The position numbers were made by a program, and so were the translations under genes. The notes below the pieces were generated by a model. It made no database searches, was not told where the DNA came from, and was given only the letters and a program-made list of their open reading frames with translations. This document shows, in pieces, positions 1 to 7,085 of a DNA stretch of 64,000 nt (its first letter is position 1; each line of letters starts with the position of its first letter). Origin of the DNA: Microbacterium sp. AK031. Lineage in GTDB: Bacteria > Actinomycetota > Actinomycetes > Actinomycetales > Microbacteriaceae. The stretch is taken from NCBI RefSeq assembly GCF_024807145.1, contig NZ_JANUCA010000002.1, forward strand, positions 186,001 through 250,000, in the 5' to 3' direction.

Positions 1-105
1 GACTGGGCGTACGCCAACCTCGGCGTCTTCTTCGCCCTGGTGCTGTCGTTCCTGGTCACCTACTTCGCCCGCGCGGGGAAGATCCGTCGCCAGGAGCAGG
101 TGTGA
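1..105 (+). CDS. C-terminal end of a membrane transporter (partial)
   Basis: Only the last 34 codons are in the window. They read as one hydrophobic helix (residues about 7-22, rich in Phe, Leu and Val) followed by a basic cytoplasmic tail ending GKIRRQEQV. This is how NCS1-type nucleobase permeases and several other 12-TM carriers end. The stop codon overlaps the GTG start of the cysteine hydrolase (GTGA), so the two are translationally coupled. A transporter next to an isochorismatase-fold hydrolase suggests uptake and hydrolysis of a small amide or nitrogen compound. The family assignment is a guess because almost all of the protein lies outside the window. Confidence 0.5.
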   Translation, partial: DWAYANLGVFFALVLSFLVTYFARAGKIRRQEQV

Positions 106-677
106 GCCCCGCGGCCGCTGAAGCGTCTGCTCCCGATCCCTGGCTCGTCGTCATCGACCCGCAGAACATCTTCGCGTCACCGGACTCCGCCTGGGGATCG
201 CCGTTCTTCGCTGAGACGGCTCCACGCATCCGCGCGCTGGCGGATGCTTTCGGCGAGCGCGTGCTCGTGACCAGATGGATGCCGACGGCCGACCGCTCCA
301 CGTCGTGGGGCGAGTACTTCGCGGCGTGGCCGTTCGCGGATCAGCCGCCGACCGATCCACTGTTCGACCTGGCACCGGAGGCCGCTTCGCTCACCGCTCT
401 CCCGACGCTGGACCTGCCGACCTTCGGCAAGTGGGGTGCGGAGATCGAGCAGATCGTCGGGCACGGGGCATCCGTCGTGCTGACCGGCGTCTCGACGGAT
501 TGCTGCGTCATCTCGACGGCGCTCGCTGCGGCGGATGCCGGCGCCCGCATCACTGTCGCCGCCGACGCCTGCGCGGGTTCGACGGCCGAGAATCACGCTG
601 CGGCCCTCAAGGTGATGGGTCTGTACCCACCGCAGATCACGATCAGCGATTCGGCAGCGGTGCTCGCCAGCCTCTGA
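102..677 (+). CDS. Cysteine hydrolase of the isochorismatase family
   Basis: A 191-residue cytoplasmic hydrolase. The catalytic triad of the family is visible: Asp19 in VVIDPQN, Lys110 in TFGKWG, and Cys135 in GVSTDCCVISTA, where the nucleophile precedes the Val. Length is normal for the family, which includes nicotinamidases, N-carbamoylsarcosine amidases and ureidoacrylate hydrolases. The GTG start overlaps the stop of the upstream transporter by 4 nt, so the substrate is probably what that transporter imports. The exact substrate cannot be read from the sequence. The gene ends 20 nt before the convergent metallo-hydrolase. Confidence 0.85.
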   Translation: MSPAAAEASAPDPWLVVIDPQNIFASPDSAWGSPFFAETAPRIRALADAFGERVLVTRWMPTADRSTSWGEYFAAWPFADQPPTDPLFDLAPEAASLTALPTLDLPTFGKWGAEIEQIVGHGASVVLTGVSTDCCVISTALAAADAGARITVAADACAGSTAENHAAALKVMGLYPPQITISDSAAVLASL

Positions 678-697
678 CTGGTTCGGCTTGGACGCGG

Positions 698-1405
698 TCA
701 CGCGGACCGTACGGCCCCTACGATCTCGGCCGGCGAGCCGTGCCACGGCGCCCCATGACCGGGCAGCACCCAGGATGCCGGCAACCCGGCGATGCGGTCG
801 AGAGAGTCGTCAGCACCATCGGGATCGTCGGCGAAGGGCGCCGGCTGCGGGCGCTGCGTCCCGGTGAGCACGTGCCTCGTGGTGAGCGCGTCGCCGACGA
901 ACACAGCATCCACCATCGGAACGTGCACGGCGATGCTGCCGGGTGAGTGACCCGGCATTCCGACGATCACGGGCGCACCGGGCAGATCGAGCACATCGCC
1001 GTCTGCGATCGCGGACACCTCCTTGACGTAGATCGGGCGCAGGGCCTTCTTTCGGATGCCGTATGCCATGAAACCCAGCATCGGTCCGAGCTTCGACGGG
1101 CCCATCGGCGTCTTCGGCTTCTCACCGGTACGCGCGCGCTCGGCATCGGCCGCATGCACGAAGACCGCAACGCCGTGCTCGCTGCGCAGCCGCTCGGCGA
1201 AGCCGATGTGATCGCTGTCGCCGTGGGTGAGGATGAGGCCCTTGATGTCGGAGAGCGGACGCCCGATGCTCGCCATCTCCTGCTGCAGATCTTTCCAATG
1301 GCCCGGCATCCCCGCATCGATCAGCGTGACGCCTTCCGGCGCGTCGATCAGGTACGAGGCGACGATGTCGTTTCCCAGACGGTGCAGGTGCGGGGCGAGC
1401 TTCAT
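698..1405 (-). CDS. MBL-fold metallo-hydrolase
   Basis: A 235-residue metallo-beta-lactamase-fold protein. The zinc motif is THGDSDHIGFAE around residues 60-70, the HxDxDH variant of HxHxDH. Later metal ligands are probably the His in GMPGHSPGS, the Asp in VFVGDAL and the His in LPGHGAPW. The fold serves glyoxalase II, lactonases and quorum quenchers, so the reaction is unknown. It is divergent from a TetR gene, and its promoter (TTGACA, 18 nt, TAACAT on the minus strand, 1444-1473) carries a perfect palindrome over the -35 box. It is therefore very likely repressed by that TetR. Confidence 0.85.
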   Translation of the reverse strand: MKLAPHLHRLGNDIVASYLIDAPEGVTLIDAGMPGHWKDLQQEMASIGRPLSDIKGLILTHGDSDHIGFAERLRSEHGVAVFVHAADAERARTGEKPKTPMGPSKLGPMLGFMAYGIRKKALRPIYVKEVSAIADGDVLDLPGAPVIVGMPGHSPGSIAVHVPMVDAVFVGDALTTRHVLTGTQRPQPAPFADDPDGADDSLDRIAGLPASWVLPGHGAPWHGSPAEIVGAVRSA

Positions 1406-1443
1406 GGTTCTACCGATCTGTATGAGATGATGTTGCGATGACT

Positions 1444-1478
1444 ATGTTACATAGCTATCATGGCTATTGTCAATAGCC
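1444..1478. promoter_or_regulatory. Promoter of the metallo-hydrolase with TetR-type operator
   Basis: Positions 1462-1478 are a perfect inverted repeat with 8-nt arms (GGCTATTG, T, CAATAGCC). Read on the minus strand, its centre supplies a consensus -35 TTGACA (1468-1473), followed after 18 nt by TAACAT (1444-1449), about 40 nt before the metallo-hydrolase ATG. An 8-nt palindrome ATAGCTAT (1451-1458) lies in the spacer. The site sits between the divergent TetR and hydrolase genes, so the natural reading is a TetR operator that shuts off the hydrolase and probably the TetR gene itself. Confidence 0.75.
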
Positions 1479-1523
1479 TCAGCGCTGCACGACTCATTGA
1501 GATTCACGACCGGAGACTTCACC

Positions 1524-2093
1524 ATGCCGACACCCGACCGCACTTCGCTTGACGAGATCATCGCCGCAGGGCGTGAGATCCTCGAGGCGGCAGGCCCGTC
1601 CGGTCTGACGATGCAGGCCGTGGCGCTCCGCGTTGGAGTGCGTGCGCCCTCGCTGTACAAGCGCGTGCGCGACAGGGATGCACTGATCGCCGCCGTCGCC
1701 GAATCCGTCATCGACGACCTGGCGGACGAGCTCGAACGCGTCGAGCAGGACGGCATCGAGCACGACAGGACCGATGAGCTGCTCGCTGGCCTGGCAACGG
1801 CCTACCGTGCGTTCGCCCGTGCACACCCGGAAGGGTTCCGCGTGATGTTCACGGCATCCGCTCCGCTGGCATCGCTCGACCGCGCGGCCGGCCCGGTTCT
1901 CCGCGCCAGCGCCGCACTCGCCGGCGAAGAGCATGCTCTGGAGGCCGCGCGTCTGCTCACCGCCTGGATGACCGGATTCCTGCAGATGGAGCTCGCCGGC
2001 GCCTTCCGCCTCGGCGGCGACGTCGACCAGGCGTTCGAATACGGTCTCACCCGTCTCGTCCGAAGCCTGGAGGTCGACGTTCTGCCACACTGA
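1524..2093 (+). CDS. TetR/AcrR-family transcriptional regulator
   Basis: A 189-residue one-component regulator. The N-terminal helix-turn-helix is clear at residues about 10-55 (LTMQAVALRVGVRAPSLYKR is the recognition region). The C-terminal ligand domain includes a WHG-like segment (TAYRAFARAHPEGFRVMF). The ATG at 1524 is chosen because GGAG lies about 9 nt upstream; an in-frame start at 1467 would run through the operator. The ligand is unknown. It lies 17 nt before the esterase, so the two may be co-transcribed, and it faces the metallo-hydrolase across a palindromic operator. Confidence 0.85.
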   Translation: MPTPDRTSLDEIIAAGREILEAAGPSGLTMQAVALRVGVRAPSLYKRVRDRDALIAAVAESVIDDLADELERVEQDGIEHDRTDELLAGLATAYRAFARAHPEGFRVMFTASAPLASLDRAAGPVLRASAALAGEEHALEAARLLTAWMTGFLQMELAGAFRLGGDVDQAFEYGLTRLVRSLEVDVLPH

Positions 2094-2110
2094 TCCGTGG
2101 AGGGGATTCC

Positions 2111-3196
2111 ATGACCACGCTCACGCACGAAAACGACGTCCACGAAGACGATGCAGGCGACAGTGATGACCGCCCGAAGAAGGCGCACCGTCGCTGGTTC
2201 AAGACTCGAGTCACGCTCGCAATCATCATCGCCGTCGCGCTGATCGTGGCGATCATCGGGGCGATCACTCCGTGGCCTTCCGCCATGGTGATCCGGGCGG
2301 TCTTCACCCAGGGTGGCGACGCCACCGCCGCCGAGATGGAAAAGCACGTGCCCGACGCGTCGCTCACCGAGACGCTCGATGTCGCTTACGCCGATGAGGG
2401 CGTCGACACGACCATGGACGTCTTCACCCCGGCATCCGCCACCGGCCCCCTCCCCACGATCGTCTGGATCCACGGCGGAGCCTGGATCTCGGGCTCGAAG
2501 GAGAACGTCGACCCGTACATGCGCATCCTCGCCGCCGAGGGCTATACGACGATCGCCGTGAACTACACGCTCGGCCCGGAGGGCTTCTACCCGAAGGCCG
2601 TGCATCAGATCAACGAGGCTCTCGGGTACATCGACGAGCACGCCGCAGACCTGGGCGTCGACCCCACCCAGATCGTACTCGCGGGAGATTCCGCCGGCGG
2701 ACAGCTGGCCAGCCAGATGGCGACGCTCATCACGAGCCCCGACTACGCCGAGATCATGGACATCACCCCGGCCCTCTCCGCCGACCAGGTGGTCGCGACC
2801 GTGCTGAACTGCGGCGTCTACGATCTCGCGGCCCTCGCCGAACTCGACGGCATCGTCGGATGGGGCTTCAAGTCGTCGATGTGGGCCTATGCCGGCACCA
2901 AGACGTGGGCTGAGGACTCCTCAGGCGCGACGATGTCGACCGTGAACTGGGTGACGGAGGACTTCCCCACCACGTACATCTCAGGAGGCAACGGCGACGG
3001 TCTCACCTGGCTGCAGTCGATCCCGATGGCCGACCGGCTGAACGAGCTGGGCGTCGACGTGACGACGCAGTTCTGGCCTGCACCGCACGAACCGCAGCTT
3101 CCGCACGAGTACCAGTTCCACCTCGACATGCCGGATGCGCAGACGGCGCTGCAGAAGACGATCGACTTCCTGGGTGCGAACACCACCCAGCCCTGA
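2111..3196 (+). CDS. Membrane-anchored alpha/beta hydrolase (HSL-type esterase)
   Basis: A 361-residue protein. An acidic, charged N-terminus is followed by one transmembrane helix (about residues 36-57) and an extracytoplasmic alpha/beta-hydrolase domain. The hormone-sensitive-lipase signatures are present: an oxyanion-hole HGGAW at about 120 and the nucleophile elbow GDSAGG at about 195. The C-terminal His probably lies in the segment PHEPQLPHEYQFH. RBS GGAGGGG precedes the ATG. It follows the TetR gene and ends 78 nt before kynA. Mammalian kynurenine formamidase also has an HSL-type fold, so a role in the neighbouring pathway is possible, but the membrane anchor argues for an extracellular ester substrate. 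Confidence 0.8.
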   Translation: MTTLTHENDVHEDDAGDSDDRPKKAHRRWFKTRVTLAIIIAVALIVAIIGAITPWPSAMVIRAVFTQGGDATAAEMEKHVPDASLTETLDVAYADEGVDTTMDVFTPASATGPLPTIVWIHGGAWISGSKENVDPYMRILAAEGYTTIAVNYTLGPEGFYPKAVHQINEALGYIDEHAADLGVDPTQIVLAGDSAGGQLASQMATLITSPDYAEIMDITPALSADQVVATVLNCGVYDLAALAELDGIVGWGFKSSMWAYAGTKTWAEDSSGATMSTVNWVTEDFPTTYISGGNGDGLTWLQSIPMADRLNELGVDVTTQFWPAPHEPQLPHEYQFHLDMPDAQTALQKTIDFLGANTTQP

Positions 3197-3260
3197 CTCC
3201 TGACCGATCCGCGCACGACGAATCCGCGTTCGGCCCTGACGGCCGACGGCCTGTTCGGGA

Positions 3261-3266
3261 TAGCCT
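3261..3266 (+). promoter_or_regulatory. -10 hexamer of a leaderless kynA transcript
   Basis: TAGCCT ends 8 nt before the kynA ATG at 3275, and no Shine-Dalgarno sequence lies between them. The same arrangement precedes many other genes in this window and is known to give leaderless mRNAs in Actinobacteria. Confidence 0.55.
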
Positions 3267-3274
3267 CGAGCATC

Positions 3275-4141
3275 ATGGGAACTGAAGAATCGGACACCGC
3301 CAACGAGCGTGCGCTCGAAGACGGGATCGTCACCGACCTGACCGGGCGGATGACCTACGGCTCGTACCTCGGATTGGACGAGCTGCTGAACGCGCAGCAT
3401 CCCGTCAGCAGCCCTGAGCACCACGACGAGATGCTGTTCATCATCCAGCACCAGACGACCGAGCTCTGGTTGAAGCAGCTGCTGCACGAGCTCGGGTCTG
3501 CCCGCACTCTGCTCGCGAGCGATGACCTGCGCGAGGCGCTCAAGAGGGTCGCGCGGGTCAAGCGTATCCAGGACGTCATGACGCAGCAGTGGTCGGTGCT
3601 GGCGACTCTCACTCCGACCGAATATGCGCAGTTCCGTGGAGCGCTGGGCAACTCGTCCGGGTTCCAGTCGGTGCAGTACCGTGCGGTGGAGTTCGCGCTC
3701 GGGAACAAGAACGAGCGGATGCTGTCGGTCTTCCGCGATCACCCGGCGAACCTGGCACTGCTGACGGCCCAGTTCGAACGGCCGACGCTGTACGACGAGT
3801 TCCTGCGCTACGCGGCCCGGCGCGGACTGCCGATCCCGAGCGAGATCCTGGAGCGCGACGTGCGCGAGCCGTACCGACCGCATCCATCGCTCGTGCCGGC
3901 GATCCAGGAGATCTACGAGAACCCGCGGACCCACTGGGATCTCTACGAGGCGTGCGAGGACCTGGTCGACCTCGAGGACAACTTCCAGTTCTGGCGCTTC
4001 CGGCATCTGAAGACCGTCACGCGCACGATCGGCATGAAGCCCGGCACCGGAGGCTCCAGCGGCGTCGGATTCCTTCAGCGGGCGCTGGAGCTGACCTTCT
4101 TCCCCGAGCTCTACACCGTGCGCACCGAGCTCGGCGGCTGA
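3275..4141 (+). CDS. kynA: Tryptophan 2,3-dioxygenase
   Basis: A 288-residue haem dioxygenase that opens the indole ring of L-tryptophan to give N-formylkynurenine, the first step of the kynurenine pathway. Visible family signatures are GRMTYGSYLGLDELL, the distal-pocket HHDEMLF (His49/His50), the substrate helix IIQHQTTELWLKQLLHE, and the proximal haem His244 in FRHLKTVTRTIGMKPGTGG, followed by the flexible GTGGSSGV loop. Length matches bacterial enzymes. It is the first gene of an operon; its stop overlaps the amidohydrolase start (TGATG), and kynU follows with a 1-nt gap. Confidence 0.97.
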   Translation: MGTEESDTANERALEDGIVTDLTGRMTYGSYLGLDELLNAQHPVSSPEHHDEMLFIIQHQTTELWLKQLLHELGSARTLLASDDLREALKRVARVKRIQDVMTQQWSVLATLTPTEYAQFRGALGNSSGFQSVQYRAVEFALGNKNERMLSVFRDHPANLALLTAQFERPTLYDEFLRYAARRGLPIPSEILERDVREPYRPHPSLVPAIQEIYENPRTHWDLYEACEDLVDLEDNFQFWRFRHLKTVTRTIGMKPGTGGSSGVGFLQRALELTFFPELYTVRTELGG

Positions 4142-5088
4142 TGGCGGCCGCGGTCACTTATTTCGACGGCGCGATGCTGCGAGAGGGGACGGCGTCAGGC
4201 GACGCCGATCGAATCGTCGTGCGCCCAGGGCAGGCCCCGGCCGGGGCACCTCTCCTCGAGGGAATCATCACGGGCCTGTTCGCCGACCACCACGTGCACC
4301 TGCAGCTCGTGGACCCGAGTGCACTCGCCTCGAGCCGGCTCGGCAGAGTGATCGACCTCGGGGCGGACGTCGATGTGATGCGCCGATACAAGGCCCGGTT
4401 CGAGAACGACGGTGTCGAAGTCGAATACGCCGGACCCTTCCTCACCGCGGTCGGCGGGTACCCGTCAGACCGCGACTGGGCTCCGGACCGAGCGGTGCAT
4501 CAGGTGCAGGATGCCGCGGATGCGGCGGCGGTGATCGGCGCACTCGCCGCAGCGGGTGTCGGCTGCATCAAGGTCGTCGGCAACAGTGACGCGGGTCCGG
4601 TGCTGGATGACGAGCTGTTCCGCGCGGTCGTGCGCGAAGCCGCCGAGCACAGGCTGCCGGTCGTCGCGCATGCCGAGGGTGCAGGGCAGGCGCAGCGCGT
4701 CGCACGGCTGGGTGCCGCACGTCTGGCGCACTCGCCCTTCTCCGAGCGTCTCAGCGATGAGGAGATCGAGCTGCAGGCGGCATCCGTCTCGTGGATCTCG
4801 ACGATGGCGATCCACGAGGGCGAGCCGTACGCGCATGTGGTCGACAACGTGCGCCGGTTCGTGGCTGCCGGCGGTGAGCTCGTTTACGGCAGCGACATGG
4901 GAAACGGCGACACCCCGGTCGATCTGAGGGACTCGGAGATCGCTGCCCTTCGCGACGCCGGCATGGAGGGGATCGATCTGCTGCGCGCCCTCGCCCCGGC
5001 GGCGATCGGATCCGGCGACCTGCTCCTTCTCCCCGATGGCGACCCCGCGCACGCCCGCCGTCTCACCCCCGCCGATCTGGAGGCCTGA
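4141..5088 (+). CDS. Amidohydrolase-superfamily protein in the kynurenine operon
   Basis: A 315-residue metal-dependent hydrolase with the TIM-barrel amidohydrolase pattern: HxH (His51, His53) on strand 1, Lys144 (probably carboxylated) in CIKVVGNSD, His177 in VVAHAEG, His197 in RLAHSPF and Asp252 in YGSDMGN. It starts inside the kynA stop codon and ends 1 nt before kynU, exactly where the formamidase gene kynB would be expected. No classical KynB is seen in the window. It is therefore the best candidate for hydrolysing N-formylkynurenine to kynurenine and formate here. This role is inferred from position, not shown. Confidence 0.8.
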   Translation: MAAAVTYFDGAMLREGTASGDADRIVVRPGQAPAGAPLLEGIITGLFADHHVHLQLVDPSALASSRLGRVIDLGADVDVMRRYKARFENDGVEVEYAGPFLTAVGGYPSDRDWAPDRAVHQVQDAADAAAVIGALAAAGVGCIKVVGNSDAGPVLDDELFRAVVREAAEHRLPVVAHAEGAGQAQRVARLGAARLAHSPFSERLSDEEIELQAASVSWISTMAIHEGEPYAHVVDNVRRFVAAGGELVYGSDMGNGDTPVDLRDSEIAALRDAGMEGIDLLRALAPAAIGSGDLLLLPDGDPAHARRLTPADLEA

Positions 5089-5089
5089 C

Positions 5090-6322
5090 ATGACTGATCT
5101 CCTCGCCGAAGCTCAGGGCCTCGACGCTCGCGATCCTCTCGCCGCCCACCTGGATGAGTTCGTCGACGCTCCTGGCGTCACCGCCTACCTCGACGGCAAC
5201 TCCCTCGGGCGGCCGCTGCGATCGCTCCCCGAGCGTCTCGCGGAGTTCGTCCGCGACGACTGGGGCACGCGGCTCATCCGCTCCTGGGACGAGCAGTGGA
5301 TGGACCTGCCGACCGAGCTCGGCGACCGCATCGGGCGAGTCGCCATCGGCGCTGCCGCCGGACAGACGGTCGTGGCCGACTCGACCACCGTGCTGCTGTA
5401 CAAGCTCATGCGCGCAGCGGTCGCGGCATCTCCGGACCGTACGGAGATCCTCATCGAGGAGGGCAACTTCCCCACCGACCGGTTCGTCGCCGAGGGCGTC
5501 GCCGCAGAACGCGGCATGACGGTGCGCTGGCTCACCGCTGATCCCGTGCACGGGGTGCAGCTCGAGGATGTCGCCGCAGCGGTCTCCGAGCGGACCGCGC
5601 TCGTCGTGCTCAGTCACGTCGACTACCGCTCCGGCGCACTGGCCGACATGAAGGCGATCACGGATGCCGTGCACAGTGCAAGTGGCGGAGTCGGGGCGGG
5701 AGCCCTGATGCTGTGGGACCTGTGCCACTCCGTCGGCGTGATCCCGGTCGAACTCGACGCCTGCGGCGTCGACCTCGCGGTCGGCTGCACCTACAAGTAT
5801 CTGAACGGCGGGCCCGGCTCCCCCGCCTTCGCCTACGTCAATGCGCGCCATCACGGCGTGCTGCGCCAGCCCATCCAGGGCTGGATGGGCGCGGGGGACG
5901 TGTTCGCCATGAAGTCCGAGTATGCGCCGGCCGACGGCATCCGGCAGTTCATCAGCGGCACGCCGCCGGTGCTCGGGATGCTGGCGATGCAGGGCATGCT
6001 CGATCTGATCGAAACCGCGACGATCGACGGCGTGCGCGAGAAGTCGAAGACCCTCACCGAGTTCGCCGTGCGGGCGTTCGACGACGTGCTCGCACCACTC
6101 GACGTTCGCCTGCTGAGCCCGCGCGACGCCGAGAATCGCGGCGGCCACGTGACGATCGGCCATCCGGACTTCGCCGAGGTGACGAAGACGCTGTGGCCGG
6201 ACGGGGTGATTCCGGACTTCCGCTTTCCCGACGGCATCCGTCTCGGCCTGTCGCCGCTGAGCACCTCGCACGTGGAGGTGCTCAGCGGCGTGCTGGCCGT
6301 TCGCGATGCGCTCGGATCTTGA
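5090..6322 (+). CDS. kynU: Kynureninase
   Basis: A 410-residue PLP enzyme of fold type I that cleaves kynurenine to anthranilate and alanine. The Schiff-base lysine is Lys236 in GCTYKYLNGGPG, and the cofactor Asp is Asp210 in LWDLCHSVG. SHVDYRSG at 175-182 and the C-terminal PDFRFPDGIRLGLSPLSTS are also family hallmarks. Start ATG 5090 follows the amidohydrolase stop by 1 nt; an upstream in-frame ATG at 5036 would lie inside the previous gene and is rejected. With kynA and the amidohydrolase it completes tryptophan to anthranilate, so the operon probably serves catabolism, with anthranilate degraded elsewhere. Confidence 0.95.
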   Translation: MTDLLAEAQGLDARDPLAAHLDEFVDAPGVTAYLDGNSLGRPLRSLPERLAEFVRDDWGTRLIRSWDEQWMDLPTELGDRIGRVAIGAAAGQTVVADSTTVLLYKLMRAAVAASPDRTEILIEEGNFPTDRFVAEGVAAERGMTVRWLTADPVHGVQLEDVAAAVSERTALVVLSHVDYRSGALADMKAITDAVHSASGGVGAGALMLWDLCHSVGVIPVELDACGVDLAVGCTYKYLNGGPGSPAFAYVNARHHGVLRQPIQGWMGAGDVFAMKSEYAPADGIRQFISGTPPVLGMLAMQGMLDLIETATIDGVREKSKTLTEFAVRAFDDVLAPLDVRLLSPRDAENRGGHVTIGHPDFAEVTKTLWPDGVIPDFRFPDGIRLGLSPLSTSHVEVLSGVLAVRDALGS

Positions 6323-6335
6323 GCGGGAGAGCCGG

Positions 6336-6821
6336 TCAGTCGGCGACGCCGCTGAGGAACCCGCTCACGTTCTCCTGCAGACGGAGGATGCGCAGTTCGC
6401 GTGCCGTCTCACGGTCGAAGCCCTCGTAGGCGAGCGGCGGCAGCCGTCGCACGCCCTGCGAACAGCCGAACTCCGCGCAGACCAGCGTGCCGATCGTGTC
6501 GCCCTTTCGACCGGCAGCCCCCGCCTTGCGCGCAGAGTAGAACTGCACGTCATGGCGCAGGGTGACGTCCTCGCACCACGAGCACTGGGCACGCGCGAGG
6601 ACGCGCTGTTCGGCTTGTTGCAGGAGGACCCCGGTGAGGACGTCGTCGACTTCAGCGACGACATATGCACGCCGAGGGAATTTGGGGTCGGACCAGCCGA
6701 GGTAGTCGATCCGGTCGAAGTCGATCTCGGCGAACCCCTGCGGGAGGGACAGAGACGAGACCTCTTTGCGGGAGGCGTTGATGAAGGAGGCGCGGATGGC
6801 GCGCTCGTCGATGGGGCGCAT
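6336..6821 (-). CDS. FBP/EF-G-binding-type treble-clef zinc finger protein
   Basis: A 161-residue protein resembling the C-terminal domain of elongation-factor-G-binding proteins (FBP_C family). Zinc ligands appear as CSWC at about residues 80-83 and a second pair CAEFGC at about 115-120, with a basic linker rich in Arg, Lys and Gly between. The start begins MRPIDERAIRASFINASRKE, typical of actinobacterial single-domain members, which are thought to act at the ribosome or on EF-G. It is convergent with kynU (13-nt gap). Assigned from motif memory only. Confidence 0.7.
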   Translation of the reverse strand: MRPIDERAIRASFINASRKEVSSLSLPQGFAEIDFDRIDYLGWSDPKFPRRAYVVAEVDDVLTGVLLQQAEQRVLARAQCSWCEDVTLRHDVQFYSARKAGAAGRKGDTIGTLVCAEFGCSQGVRRLPPLAYEGFDRETARELRILRLQENVSGFLSGVAD

Positions 6822-7085
6822 GAAGGAACTGCTTTCTGAAGTGAGGTGAGAAGGTCACGGCATCCGTCAGATGGATGCCGGGTATGACGAGTCACCGGCG
6901 ACGGGGGTTCCGCCTCCGGCTCGCACTCAGCCTCTGCCGCCGGCGCTGAACGCGCCTGCAACCGCCTTCCGCGCCCTCAGGACGCTCATCGAGAACAGCA
7001 CCCGGCGAGTTTACACCCGTGCGTCGCACCCGGCGAGGCCAGCGCGACTCCTATGCAGATCGGGTTCGCCTCATCAGCGGTCTCC
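6822..7085. other. Non-coding gap between putA and the zinc-finger gene, with a hairpin
   Basis: No convincing gene is seen in these 264 nt. An inverted repeat with 8-nt arms, CGGCATCC (6858-6865) and GGATGCCG (6873-6880), sits 37 nt upstream of the zinc-finger start. It may end transcription coming from putA. The arms are the window's over-represented GGATGCC word. Confidence 0.45.

Noticed and set aside
3589..4140. Extension of the amidohydrolase start about 550 nt upstream
   Set aside because: This would run through kynA in another frame with an Arg-rich sequence; ATG 4141 overlapping the kynA stop is the natural start.
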